A stretch of 64,000 nt of DNA from Rathayibacter sp. VKM Ac-2879. Its GTDB lineage: Bacteria; Actinomycetota; Actinomycetes; Actinomycetales; Microbacteriaceae. This document shows, piece after piece, positions 43,452 through 52,136 of the stretch. Each line of letters begins with the position of its first letter. Position 1 is the stretch's first letter. A program made the translations under genes and the position numbers. The notes under the pieces were generated by a model, which made no database searches, was not told the origin of the DNA, and worked only from the letters and a program-made list of their open reading frames with translations. The stretch covers positions 558,001 through 622,000 of the forward strand of contig NZ_JADKSO010000001.1 in NCBI RefSeq assembly GCF_015351245.1, in the 5' to 3' direction.

Positions 43452-44485
43452 GCGCCGAGCTTTCGACGCCGTGCCCGGTCTGTGGCGAGCCCGTCACGAC
43501 GGGCGATGCGTTCTGCGAGGCGTGCGGAGCGACGCTGATCGTCGCTGCCGCCTCCGCAGCCCCCACGGAGCGGCCGCTCTGCACACAGTGCGGGGGAGTC
43601 GTGGCCGAGGACGGCTACTGCGAGCAGTGCGGCGCGCGGGCGCCGAGCGGGCGCGAGCACTGGGCGGAGGCGCCGCATCCCCTGGTCGGCGGCGTCTGCG
43701 ACCGCGGACGCCGTCACGCCGCCAACGAGGATGCGCTGGCCGTCGGCGCTGTCGTCGACGACGACGGCACGCTGCGTACGGCCCTGCTGGTCGTGTGCGA
43801 CGGCGTCTCCTCGACACCCGACTCCGATGCCGCCTCCCTCGCGGCGGCGCGGGCGGCGCTGAGCGCGCTGCAGTCCGAGGTCGGCACCTCGGTGCGCGGT
43901 GTCGACCGCTGGAGGGCGTTGCTGCAGATGGCCACGGTGCGTGCCTCCGGAGCGATCGACGCTGCCGTGCCCGGGAAGCGTGCGAACCCTCCTTCGTGCA
44001 CGTTCACCGCGGCCGTGCTCGACGGTGCGCTCCTCGTGACGGGCAACGTCGGCGACAGCCGCAGCTACTGGATCCCGGACGAGGGGGAGCCGCGGCAGTT
44101 GACGATCGACGACTCCTGGGCGCAAGAGCAGATCGCGGCGGGCGTCGCGCGCGACACGGCGGAGGCGGCGCCCGAGGCGCATGCGATCACGCGTTGGCTG
44201 GGCTCCGACTCGCACGACGAGGAGCCGCGCATCGCCTCCGAGACGCTGGTCGACCCCGGCTGGGTGCTGGTCTGCTCGGACGGCCTGTGGAACTACGCGT
44301 CCGCCGCGGACGACCTCGCGCGCGTGGTGCACGAGGCTGAGGGGCGGGTCGGTCGGGATCCCGTGACGCTCGCGGAGGCTCTCGTCGCGTGGGCGAACGA
44401 GCACGGCGGCCAGGACAACATCACGGCGGCGCTCGCCCGATTCGAGGGTGCTGCCGATCCGTCCAAGGAGGCGGTCGGCGACTAG
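43448..44485 (+). CDS. PP2C-family Ser/Thr phosphatase with two zinc ribbons
   Basis: A 345-residue protein from GTG 43448 (GTGA overlap with pknG). Two Cys4 ribbons (C9, C12, C23, C26 and C45, C48, C58, C61) precede the PP2C domain (~78-335): GRRHAANEDA, LLVVCDGVSS, GNVGDSRSYW, LVCSDGLWNY and GQDNITAALA supply the metal-binding acids. It is the natural antagonist of PknG, made from the same mRNA. Confidence 0.93.
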   Translation: MSAELSTPCPVCGEPVTTGDAFCEACGATLIVAAASAAPTERPLCTQCGGVVAEDGYCEQCGARAPSGREHWAEAPHPLVGGVCDRGRRHAANEDALAVGAVVDDDGTLRTALLVVCDGVSSTPDSDAASLAAARAALSALQSEVGTSVRGVDRWRALLQMATVRASGAIDAAVPGKRANPPSCTFTAAVLDGALLVTGNVGDSRSYWIPDEGEPRQLTIDDSWAQEQIAAGVARDTAEAAPEAHAITRWLGSDSHDEEPRIASETLVDPGWVLVCSDGLWNYASAADDLARVVHEAEGRVGRDPVTLAEALVAWANEHGGQDNITAALARFEGAADPSKEAVGD

Positions 44486-44519
44486 ACGATTCCGCGCCCG
44501 CTCGTGTCGCCTCCGCGCC

Positions 44520-44525
44520 TACAGT
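44520..44525 (+). promoter_or_regulatory. -10 box of MMSDH gene, near-leaderless
   Basis: TACAGT ends eight bases before the ATG at 44533 and no ribosome site lies between, so the mRNA probably starts at or next to the start codon. Confidence 0.6.
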
Positions 44526-44532
44526 CGAGCGC

Positions 44533-46050
44533 ATGAGCATCGCCGAGCCCGCCGCCTCGTTGTCCGTCGTCGGCCACTGGATCGACGGGGCGCCGTCGCC
44601 GTCGACCTCGGGGCGTACCGCAGCTGTGCACGACCCGGCCTTGGGAGTCGTCACCAAGGAGGTCGCGCTCGCCGACGCGGCCGAGGTCGCCGTGGCCGTC
44701 GCCTCCGCCTCGGCCGCGTTCCCCGCGTGGCGCGACACCTCGCTGGCGCGGCGACAACAGATCGTCTTCCGGTTCCGCGAGCTGCTCGAGGCCAAGAAGC
44801 AGGAGCTCGCCGAGATCATCACGTCCGAGCACGGCAAGGTCGTCTCGGACGCGCTCGGCGAGATCAGCCGGGGTCAGGAGGTGGTGGAGTTCGCGACAGG
44901 GCTCGCCCACCACCTCAAGGGCGAATACTCCGAACAGGTCTCGACCGGAGTCGACGTCTACTCGATCAGGCAGCCCCTGGGGGTCGTCGCGATCATCAGC
45001 CCCTTCAACTTTCCTGCGATGGTGCCGATGTGGTTCTTCCCCCTCGCGATCGCCGCGGGCAACGCCGTCGTCGTGAAGCCCTCCGAGAAGGATCCGTCGG
45101 CTGTCGTCTGGCTCGGCGCCCTCTGGAAGGAGGCGGGCCTGCCCGACGGCGTGTTCACGGTCGTCAACGGCGACAAGGTGGCTGTCGATGCGCTGCTCGA
45201 GCACCCCGACGTGCGGTCCATCTCGTTCGTCGGCTCCACTCCGATCGCCCGCTACGTCTACGAGACGGGCACTCGCCACGGCAAGCGCGTGCAGGCCCTC
45301 GGTGGCGCGAAGAACCACATGCTGGTCCTGCCCGACGCCGACCTCGACCTCGTGGCCGACTCCGCTATCAATGCGGGCTTCGGCTCGGCAGGCGAACGCT
45401 GCATGGCCGTCAGCGTCGTGGTCGCGGTGGAGCCGATCGCGGACGAGCTGGTCGAGAAGATCCGGGAGCGGGCCGTGCGGCTGCGCACGGGAGACGGCCG
45501 TCGGGGGTGCGACATGGGGCCGCTCGTGACGCGTCAGCATCGCGACAAGGTCGCCTCCTACATCGGTGTCGCCGAGGAGGACGGCGCCCGCGTCGTCGTC
45601 GACGGTCGCGGTGTCGAGGTCGACGGCGACCCGAACGGCTTCTGGCTCGGTCCGACCCTGCTCGATGACGTCCCCGTCACCTCCCGCGCCTACACCGAGG
45701 AGATCTTCGGCCCCGTGCTGTCGGTCGTGCGCGTCGGCTCCTACGAGGAGGGCGTGGCGCTCCTCAACAGAGGCGCCTTCGGCAACGGCGCCGCGATCTT
45801 CACGAACGACGGAGGCGCGGCCCGCCGCTTCCAGAACGAGGTCGAGGTCGGGATGATCGGCATCAACGTGCCGATCCCGGTGCCCGTCGCCACGTTCTCG
45901 TTCGGAGGCTGGAAGGACTCGCTCTTCGGCGACACCAAGGCGCACGGTGCTGAGGGTGTGCGTTTCTTCACCCGGCAGAAGGCGATCACGAGTCGGTGGC
46001 TCGACCCGTCTCACGGCGGCATCAACCTCGGCTTCCCGCGCACGTCCTGA
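44533..46050 (+). CDS. mmsA: Methylmalonate/malonate-semialdehyde dehydrogenase (CoA-acylating)
   Basis: A 505-residue aldehyde dehydrogenase. PFNFPAMVPMWFFPLAIAAG is the MMSDH version of the NAD site, and the nucleophile is C290 in GSAGERCMA; FGGWKDSLFGD is also typical. It converts malonate or methylmalonate semialdehyde with CoA and NAD to acetyl- or propionyl-CoA. With the class III aminotransferase and PucR regulator just downstream, beta-alanine or related omega-amino acids are the likely source. Confidence 0.93.
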   Translation: MSIAEPAASLSVVGHWIDGAPSPSTSGRTAAVHDPALGVVTKEVALADAAEVAVAVASASAAFPAWRDTSLARRQQIVFRFRELLEAKKQELAEIITSEHGKVVSDALGEISRGQEVVEFATGLAHHLKGEYSEQVSTGVDVYSIRQPLGVVAIISPFNFPAMVPMWFFPLAIAAGNAVVVKPSEKDPSAVVWLGALWKEAGLPDGVFTVVNGDKVAVDALLEHPDVRSISFVGSTPIARYVYETGTRHGKRVQALGGAKNHMLVLPDADLDLVADSAINAGFGSAGERCMAVSVVVAVEPIADELVEKIRERAVRLRTGDGRRGCDMGPLVTRQHRDKVASYIGVAEEDGARVVVDGRGVEVDGDPNGFWLGPTLLDDVPVTSRAYTEEIFGPVLSVVRVGSYEEGVALLNRGAFGNGAAIFTNDGGAARRFQNEVEVGMIGINVPIPVPVATFSFGGWKDSLFGDTKAHGAEGVRFFTRQKAITSRWLDPSHGGINLGFPRTS

Positions 46051-46086
46051 TGCGTTCTTCTCGTGTCGCGACGGTGCCGTTGTGCG

Positions 46087-47586
46087 TCACTGCACGAGCG
46101 ACATCGCCGTCCACAGCTCGGCTCGCGCGCCGAAGTCGTCGAGGTCGACGCCCAGCGCTCGTTCGACTGCCGTGATCCGGTTGCGGAGCGTGTGCCGGTG
46201 AACGCCTAGCTCGCGGGCGGCCGGCTCCCAGGCCCCGTTGCAGCGCAGCCACACGCGGGCGGTCTCGAGCAGCACGGCGTTCGAGGGGGTCAGCAGCGGC
46301 GCCAGGATCCGCCGCGCGAGAGGCTCCGCCCCCGAGGCGACGAGCAGTCCCAGCAGGCCCTGTGCCGCGAGGTCGTCGAAGCGCAGCAGAGGGAGTGAGC
46401 CGCCGGCGCGCTCGGCCGCGCGTCGCGCCTCGGCCAGCCCGCGGTCGAGCTCGGCCCAGGTCACCGGCCCGGAGGCGCCCGCGGTCGCGCCGTGCCGCTC
46501 GAGCACTCGGGTCACCGGCCCCAGATCGTCGGCCGGCGTGATCACGACGAGCGTCGCGTCGCGCTCGGCGACGAACAGTCGCGACCCGTTCTCCTCCGCG
46601 ACCACCTCGAGCTCGTCGAGCAGCGAGTCGCCCTGCACGGGGGCGCTCAGCACGCTCACTCGCACGGGCTCGGCGGGCAGCGTCGCCCAGAGAGCGGTGC
46701 CGGCCGCCGCGTCGAAGGCCCCGGCCGCCAGGAGGTCGAGCAGCCCCGACCGCAGGTGCCGGCGGGCGGCGTCGAGCGCGCGCCGCTGCTCCAGCGCGAT
46801 GCTCGCGAGAGCGATCACGCTCGCCACGAGATCGCTTCCTGCCGGATCGAGGGGCGTGCCCGTCCCGACGGCGAGCACTCCGCGGAGGTGGTCGCGTCGC
46901 CCAAGGGTCTGGAGCGTCACTCCGCCGCCGTCGTCGAGACGCAGGCCCGCCCGGCTGCCGCGGGAGAGCGCGAGCCGCACTGCCGCGGCGACCGCGTGTT
47001 CCGCCTCCGCCGGCACGTCGAGACGGGTGGGCAGGTGCACGCGCTGGCCGACGGCGTCGTAGAGCGCTACCCAGCAGCCGAGCTGACGCTCCAGCTCGCT
47101 GAGGATCGCGGCGAGCCCGTCGGGTCGCAGCGCCGCCCGGGCGACGCGGCGCTGCGCCTCGAGCGACCACTCCAGCCGTTCGCGCTGCTCGCGGGAGATG
47201 ACGTCGGCGACGAAGCGGATGATGCCCATGAACGGCGTGAGCTCTGCGACGTCGAGCAGCGGCAGCCCCTGCCTCTCGCACGCGGCGATGAGCGGGGGCG
47301 GCACCTCGTCGTGCACGACCCCCGTGGCGAAGCCGAGCGCGCGGATGCCGCGGCCGAGGAGGCGTGCGACGTACGCCTCCGAGAACTCCGCGCTGTCGTG
47401 CCCCGAGAAGTGCACGCCGTCGGTCAGCAGCAGCTGTCCTGACTCGAGCCAGGGCGTCGGATCGACGAGGTCGGAGGAGTGCGCCCAGACGAGCGGGGCG
47501 TCCAGCACCGCCTCGTCGTGCACTCCGGCGAGCACACGGAGGCGGAAGGCGGGCTCGGCGAGCAGGTCGCGGACGGTCGCGGGCAT
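46087..47586 (-). CDS. PucR-family transcriptional regulator
   Basis: A 499-residue regulator. N-terminal PucR domain (~5-125: TVRDLLAEPAFRLRVLAG, WLESGQLLLTDG, PPLIAACERQGLPLLDV), a central GGDEF-like/GAF-like region, and the C-terminal helix-turn-helix WEPAARELGVHRHTLRNRIT. ATG 47586 follows GAAGGGAG. Convergent with mmsA and divergent from the aminotransferase, it likely activates both. Related actinobacterial PucR proteins control GABA or beta-alanine use. Confidence 0.92.
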   Translation of the reverse strand: MPATVRDLLAEPAFRLRVLAGVHDEAVLDAPLVWAHSSDLVDPTPWLESGQLLLTDGVHFSGHDSAEFSEAYVARLLGRGIRALGFATGVVHDEVPPPLIAACERQGLPLLDVAELTPFMGIIRFVADVISREQRERLEWSLEAQRRVARAALRPDGLAAILSELERQLGCWVALYDAVGQRVHLPTRLDVPAEAEHAVAAAVRLALSRGSRAGLRLDDGGGVTLQTLGRRDHLRGVLAVGTGTPLDPAGSDLVASVIALASIALEQRRALDAARRHLRSGLLDLLAAGAFDAAAGTALWATLPAEPVRVSVLSAPVQGDSLLDELEVVAEENGSRLFVAERDATLVVITPADDLGPVTRVLERHGATAGASGPVTWAELDRGLAEARRAAERAGGSLPLLRFDDLAAQGLLGLLVASGAEPLARRILAPLLTPSNAVLLETARVWLRCNGAWEPAARELGVHRHTLRNRITAVERALGVDLDDFGARAELWTAMSLVQ

Positions 47587-47616
47587 GCGCGGCTCCCTTC
47601 GACGTTCCGTCCATCG

Positions 47617-47634
47617 TAGGGTCGAGGCTTCGAC
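47617..47634 (+). promoter_or_regulatory. -10 box and inverted repeat in PucR/aminotransferase promoter
   Basis: TAGGGT (47617-47622) overlaps the inverted repeat GTCGA-GGCT-TCGAC (47621-47634), in the region between divergent starts at 47586 and 47681. A candidate PucR site. Confidence 0.5.
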
Positions 47635-47680
47635 GGATCCGCACGAGCGCTCGAGCGCCTCCCGGGGCACGATGGAGGGC

Positions 47681-49006
47681 ATGACGTCCTCGACCGCCCC
47701 CACCGTCCGCGACAACGCCTCGGTCAGTGCCGCTGACACCTCTCGCGTCTTCCACTCGTGGTCAGCGCAGGGGACGCTGAACCCTCTGCCGCTCGCGGGC
47801 GGCCTCGGCGCCGAGGTCTGGGACGTCGACGGCACGCGATACCTCGACTTCTCGAGCCAGCTCGTGAACGTGACCATCGGCTACCAGCACCCGAAGGTCG
47901 TCGCCGCGATCCAGAAGCAGGCGGGCGTCCTCGCGACGATCGGCCCCGCCTACGCCAATGAGACGCGGGCCGAGGCGGCGCGCCTCATCGCCGAGCGTGC
48001 CCCCGAGGGCTTCGAGAAGGTCTTCTTCACCAACGGCGGAGCCGACGCGAACGAGAACGCGATCCGGATGGCACGGCTGTTCACCGGCCGCGACAAGGTC
48101 GTCTCGTTCTACCGCTCCTACCACGGCAACACCGGAGCGGCTGTCGTCGCGACCGGCGACTGGCGCCGTGTCCCCAACGAGTACGCGCGCGGCCACGTGC
48201 ACGCCTTCGGCCCCTACCTCTACCGCAGCGAGTTCTGGGCGGAGTCGCTCGAGCAGGAGTGCGCGCGCGCTCTGCACCACCTGGAGCGCGTCGTCCAGGC
48301 GGAGGGGCCGGAGTCGATCGCCGCGTTCCTCTTCGAGACGATCCCGGGCACCGCGGGCGTGCTCACGCCTCCGCCCGGCTACCTCGCCGGAGTGCGCGAG
48401 ATCGCCGACCGGTACGGCATCCAGCTCATCCTCGACGAGGTGATGGCCGGGTTCGGGCGCACGGGGGAGTGGTTCGCCTTCGATGCGTTCGACGTGCGGC
48501 CCGATCTCATCACCTTCGCCAAGGGCGTCAACTCGGGCTATGTGCCGATCGGAGGCGTCCTCCTCTCGGATCCGGTCGCCCACCACTTCGACGAGCGCGT
48601 GTTTCCGGGCGGGCTCACCTACTCGGGTCATCCGCTCGCCGCCGCGAGCGTCGTCGCGACGCTGACCGCGATGGCGGAGGAGGGGATCGTCGAGAACGCG
48701 CGTGTCATCGGCTCCGAGCATCTCGCTCCAGGCCTGGCCGCGTTGGAGGCGAAGCATGCGCTGATCGGCGAAGTCCGCGGATCGGGCGTGTTCTGGGCCC
48801 TCGAGCTCGTGACCGATCGGGTCGCGCGGACGCCGCTGCCCGCCGCCTCCGTCGCGCGCCTGAAGGCGTCGCTGCTCGAGCGTGGCCTGCTGCCCTTCAC
48901 CGCCGACAATCGGATCCATGTCGTGCCTCCCGCGGTCATCACCCCTGGCGAGGTCGCCCGCGGCCTGGCCATCCTCGACGACGCTCTGACCGCGTTCTCG
49001 GGCTGA
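47681..49006 (+). CDS. Class III omega-aminotransferase (beta-alanine/GABA type)
   Basis: A 441-residue PLP enzyme. Class III motifs: FTNGGADANENAIRMAR (PLP phosphate), SYHGNTGAAV, LILDEVMAGFGRTGEW (PLP-ring Asp) and the Schiff-base lysine K281 in ITFAKGVNSGYVPIGG. An in-frame ATG at 47672 would add three residues. Conversion of beta-alanine to malonate semialdehyde would feed the nearby MMSDH. GABA or other omega-amino acids remain possible. Confidence 0.92.
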   Translation: MTSSTAPTVRDNASVSAADTSRVFHSWSAQGTLNPLPLAGGLGAEVWDVDGTRYLDFSSQLVNVTIGYQHPKVVAAIQKQAGVLATIGPAYANETRAEAARLIAERAPEGFEKVFFTNGGADANENAIRMARLFTGRDKVVSFYRSYHGNTGAAVVATGDWRRVPNEYARGHVHAFGPYLYRSEFWAESLEQECARALHHLERVVQAEGPESIAAFLFETIPGTAGVLTPPPGYLAGVREIADRYGIQLILDEVMAGFGRTGEWFAFDAFDVRPDLITFAKGVNSGYVPIGGVLLSDPVAHHFDERVFPGGLTYSGHPLAAASVVATLTAMAEEGIVENARVIGSEHLAPGLAALEAKHALIGEVRGSGVFWALELVTDRVARTPLPAASVARLKASLLERGLLPFTADNRIHVVPPAVITPGEVARGLAILDDALTAFSG

Positions 49007-49011
49007 CCCTC

Positions 49012-49030
49012 CCGCCGCCCGTCGCGGCGG
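49012..49030. terminator. Short hairpin between convergent genes
   Basis: CCGCCGC-5-GCGGCGG follows the aminotransferase stop by five bases and precedes the end of the convergent ZIP gene. Confidence 0.55.
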
Positions 49031-49037
49031 AGGCAAG

Positions 49038-49781
49038 CTACGAGACGGTGTGCAGCGTGAACGCGGTCACGAATCCCAGCACCGCGTACAGGCCCGTGAG
49101 CACGTTGTCGCGGTCGAACGCCTCCGGGATCATCGTGTTCGAGATCATCGCGAGGATCGCGCCGGCGGCGACGGTGGTCACGAAGGCGACGAGCGTGCCG
49201 GGAGCGGAGGCGAAGGCGAGGAAGCCGACCAGAGCGGCGAGCGCGGAGAGGGTCGCGATGCCTCCCCACACGGTGAACACGTAGCGGGCCGAGCGCCCGT
49301 CGGCCTTCATCCCCACGGTCGACGAGAGCCCTTCCGGCAGGTTCGAGATCGCGACCGCCGCGACGATCGGCACGCTGATCGCCGCCCCGCCGCCGCTCTG
49401 GGCGACCGAGAGACCGAGCACGATCGACTCGGGGATGCCGTCGATCAGGGCACCCGCCGCGATGGCCGCCCCGCCGCTTCCCCCGGAGCCCTTCGAGCTC
49501 TTGCGATCGCCTGCCCCGAACCGCGTGAGGAGCGCGTCGGCGATGACGAACACCACGGCTCCCGCGAGAGTGCCCAGAACCGTGGGCAGGAGCCCGCCGT
49601 CCTCGGTCGCCTCCTGCACGAGCTCGTAGGCGAGGGCCGAGATCAGCACGCCCGCGCCGAACGCCGAGATCGCGGCGGTGAGCTTCGGTGGCACGTGCGC
49701 GAACCAGGCGAGCGCGGCTCCGACGAGGAGGGTCGCGCCGCCGATCGCGCCGCTGAGCAGGGCGAGGGTCCACGGGGGCAC
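49038..49781 (-). CDS. ZIP-family metal transporter
   Basis: A 247-residue protein with about seven to eight transmembrane helices. The conserved helix IV and V metal-site regions are GALIDGIPESIVLGL and VAISNLPEGLSSTVG, as in actinobacterial ZIP proteins; a Ser/Gly-rich cytoplasmic loop (SSKGSGGSGG) lies between helices 3 and 4, where eukaryotic forms carry His. GTG 49781 is the start. Zinc, iron or manganese uptake is likely. Confidence 0.87.
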   Translation of the reverse strand: MPPWTLALLSGAIGGATLLVGAALAWFAHVPPKLTAAISAFGAGVLISALAYELVQEATEDGGLLPTVLGTLAGAVVFVIADALLTRFGAGDRKSSKGSGGSGGAAIAAGALIDGIPESIVLGLSVAQSGGGAAISVPIVAAVAISNLPEGLSSTVGMKADGRSARYVFTVWGGIATLSALAALVGFLAFASAPGTLVAFVTTVAAGAILAMISNTMIPEAFDRDNVLTGLYAVLGFVTAFTLHTVS

Positions 49782-49794
49782 GGTGGCAAGCCTG

Positions 49795-50730
49795 TCAGGG
49801 CTGCGGCGCGGGCTCGCGGGGGTTGACGGGAGGCGGCTCCGCGGCCGACGCGTCCCGCTCGGGACCGGCAGAGTCGGGCTTTCTCGGTGGGTACACCAGG
49901 GTCACCAGGACGACGGAGACGATCATCAGCAGGAGCCATGACACGAACTTCGACACCGAGACCAGCTGCCAGCCCGTGAGCTGGTCGGGGTAGAGCCAGG
50001 CGCCGGCGAAAGTCCCGATGTTCTCGGCCAGCCAGAGGAAGAACGCGACCAAGCAGAACGCGAGGAGCACGGGCATTCGGTGGCTCCCGCGGTGCACGCG
50101 GTAGACCATCGTGCTCCGCCCCCAGAGGGCGCCGACGGCGACGAGGAGGAGCCAGCGCGCGTCGGGCAGGACGTGGTGGCTGAAGAAGTTGACGTAGATC
50201 AGGGCCGCCGCCGTCACCGTGAGCCATCGCGGTGGCCAGTGCGAGAAGCGTAGGTCGAAGAGGCGGTGGACCCGCACCATGTAGGAGCCGACCGAGGCGT
50301 AGAGGAAGCCGCTGAACAGCGGCACGGCGCCCACCCGAAGGACGCCGTCGGCCGCGTAGCTCCACGAGCCCACATCGGTCTTGAACAGCTCCATCCCCGT
50401 CCCGACCACGTGGAACAGCACGATCACCCACAGCTCGCGTCCGGTCTCGAGCCGTGTGGCGACCATGGCGATCTGGAGTGCGACGGCCGCGAGCGTGAGC
50501 AGGTCGTTGCGGGCGAGGGCGGCGTCGTCCGGATACCACAGTCGCGCGGCGAGGATCACGATGAGCAGTGCCGCACCGAACACGCAGGCCCAGGCCTGTT
50601 TGGCGCCGAAGACGAGGAACTCGACCAGCGCCGCGCGAGGACCGGAGGCGGGACCGCGGGCGAGCACGCGCCGTGCCGCGTCGTCGATCCGCTGCTCGAC
50701 CGGTGTGAACGCCCGTCCTGCTCCGTGCAT
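49795..50730 (-). CDS. DUF817 membrane protein
   Basis: A 311-residue membrane protein with seven to eight helices. The block FLVFGAKQAWACVFGAALL, WVIVLFHVVGTGMELFKT, GSWSYAADG and PLFSGFLYASVGSYMVR matches DUF817 closely, including a conserved His and acidic residues in helix 3. Function unknown. The end is Pro-rich. Start at 50730 is preferred; longer in-frame starts lack family sequence. It shares the strand with the ZIP gene, 13 bases upstream of it. Confidence 0.87.
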   Translation of the reverse strand: MHGAGRAFTPVEQRIDDAARRVLARGPASGPRAALVEFLVFGAKQAWACVFGAALLIVILAARLWYPDDAALARNDLLTLAAVALQIAMVATRLETGRELWVIVLFHVVGTGMELFKTDVGSWSYAADGVLRVGAVPLFSGFLYASVGSYMVRVHRLFDLRFSHWPPRWLTVTAAALIYVNFFSHHVLPDARWLLLVAVGALWGRSTMVYRVHRGSHRMPVLLAFCLVAFFLWLAENIGTFAGAWLYPDQLTGWQLVSVSKFVSWLLLMIVSVVLVTLVYPPRKPDSAGPERDASAAEPPPVNPREPAPQP

Positions 50731-50849
50731 CCGCACCCCTCCCGTCGAAGCGGCCGATGCTACCGGACGAGGCCAGCAGCCGGGGCGCTCGTGTCCTCGC
50801 GGGCCCAGCGGTCGAGGTGCGGGAGGACCCCGGGTCGAGGTGCGCCCCA

Positions 50850-50855
50850 TACACT
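50850..50855 (+). promoter_or_regulatory. -10 box of VWA gene, leaderless
   Basis: TACACT ends seven bases before ATG 50862, placing the expected start of transcription on the A of the start codon; no ribosome site is present. Confidence 0.65.
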
Positions 50856-50861
50856 GACGCC

Positions 50862-52136
50862 ATGGCGGAGTTCAGCGCGAGTGTCTTCCAGAACGAGTTC
50901 CTCTCGGACGGTGCCACGGACGTGCACGCGATCGTGACGGTGACCGCCTCGGGCACCGGCGCCGCGGGGTCCGACGGTGCGGCTGCCGAGATCATCATCG
51001 TCGACTGCTCGGGGTCGATGACCGGCGAGAACATGACTGCCGCCAAGCGTGCCGCGTCCGTCGCCGTCGACCAGATCCTCGACGGCACCTTCTTCGCCGT
51101 GGTGGCGGGCTCCGAGCGGGCCGACCGCGCCTTCCCGTACCCCAATGCCTCCGTCTCGATGGTGCGGATGGAGCCGGGCGCGCGAGCCGCCGCGAAGGAG
51201 GCGATCGGGTTCCTCCGGGCCGACGGCGGCACCGCGATGGGCACCTGGCTGACTCTCGCGCGCCAGCTCTTCGCGACCGTGCCGGAGGCGTCGCAGCGGC
51301 ACGCGATCCTCCTCACCGACGGCAAGAACGAGCACGAGTCGCGCCTGCAGCTCGACGCTGCGATCCGGGCGGCGGGAGGCGAGTTCCAGTGCGACGTGCG
51401 CGGCGTCGGTTCGCGCTGGATCGTCGAGGAGGCGCGCACCATCGCGAGCGCACTGCTCGGTACCGTCGGTCTCATCGCCGACCCGGCCGATATGGCCGCC
51501 GATTTCGAGCAGCTGATGCGGGCCTCGATGGGCCGCGGAGTCGCAAACGGCGAGCTGCGCGTGTGGACTCCGCAGGGCGCCCAGCTGCTGTTCGTGCGAC
51601 AGGTCGCGCCGACCCTCGAAGACCTGAGCGCCCGCCGCGCCGCCGTGAACCCGCTGACGGGCTCCTACCCGACCGGCGCGTGGGGCGACGAGTCCCGCGA
51701 CTATCACGTGGCGGTGCGCGTCGCCTCGAAGCCGGTGGGGTCGGAGCAGCTCGCCGCCCGCGTGCAGCTCAGCGTGCGCGACGAGGTGGTCGCCTCGGCC
51801 CTCGTGAAGGCCCGCTGGACCGACGACTCCGCATTGACCGCCCGCATCGACCCCGCCGTCGCGCACTACACGGGCCAGACCGAGTTGGCATCCGCGATCC
51901 AGGACGGGCTCGCCGCGAAGGCCGTGGGCGATGACGCGACCGCGACCGTCAAGCTCGGACGTGCCGTGCAGCTCGCGGCGGCCACCGGCAACGACGAGGC
52001 GACCGCGAAGCTGCGCAAGGTCGTCGAGATCGACGACCCCGACGAGGGCACCGTGCGCCTCAAGCGCGGTGTCGACCGTCTCGACGAGATGGCGCTGGAC
52101 ACGGCCTCGACCAAGACGACGCGGGTGCGCAAGTGA
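50862..52136 (+). CDS. VWA-domain protein of the PknG/FHA signalling group
   Basis: A 424-residue cytoplasmic protein. After an N-terminal beta region (FSASVFQNEFLSDGATDVHA), the VWA domain has a full MIDAS: IVDCSGSMTGENM (DxSxS), the Thr in GGTAMGTWL and Asp in LLTDGKNEHE. A beta-rich domain (~235-320) and a helical C-terminus follow. It is coupled by GTGA to a zinc-ribbon FHA protein. VWA, FHA, PP2C and PknG proteins often cluster in actinobacteria, so it probably scaffolds that system. Confidence 0.88.
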   Translation: MAEFSASVFQNEFLSDGATDVHAIVTVTASGTGAAGSDGAAAEIIIVDCSGSMTGENMTAAKRAASVAVDQILDGTFFAVVAGSERADRAFPYPNASVSMVRMEPGARAAAKEAIGFLRADGGTAMGTWLTLARQLFATVPEASQRHAILLTDGKNEHESRLQLDAAIRAAGGEFQCDVRGVGSRWIVEEARTIASALLGTVGLIADPADMAADFEQLMRASMGRGVANGELRVWTPQGAQLLFVRQVAPTLEDLSARRAAVNPLTGSYPTGAWGDESRDYHVAVRVASKPVGSEQLAARVQLSVRDEVVASALVKARWTDDSALTARIDPAVAHYTGQTELASAIQDGLAAKAVGDDATATVKLGRAVQLAAATGNDEATAKLRKVVEIDDPDEGTVRLKRGVDRLDEMALDTASTKTTRVRK

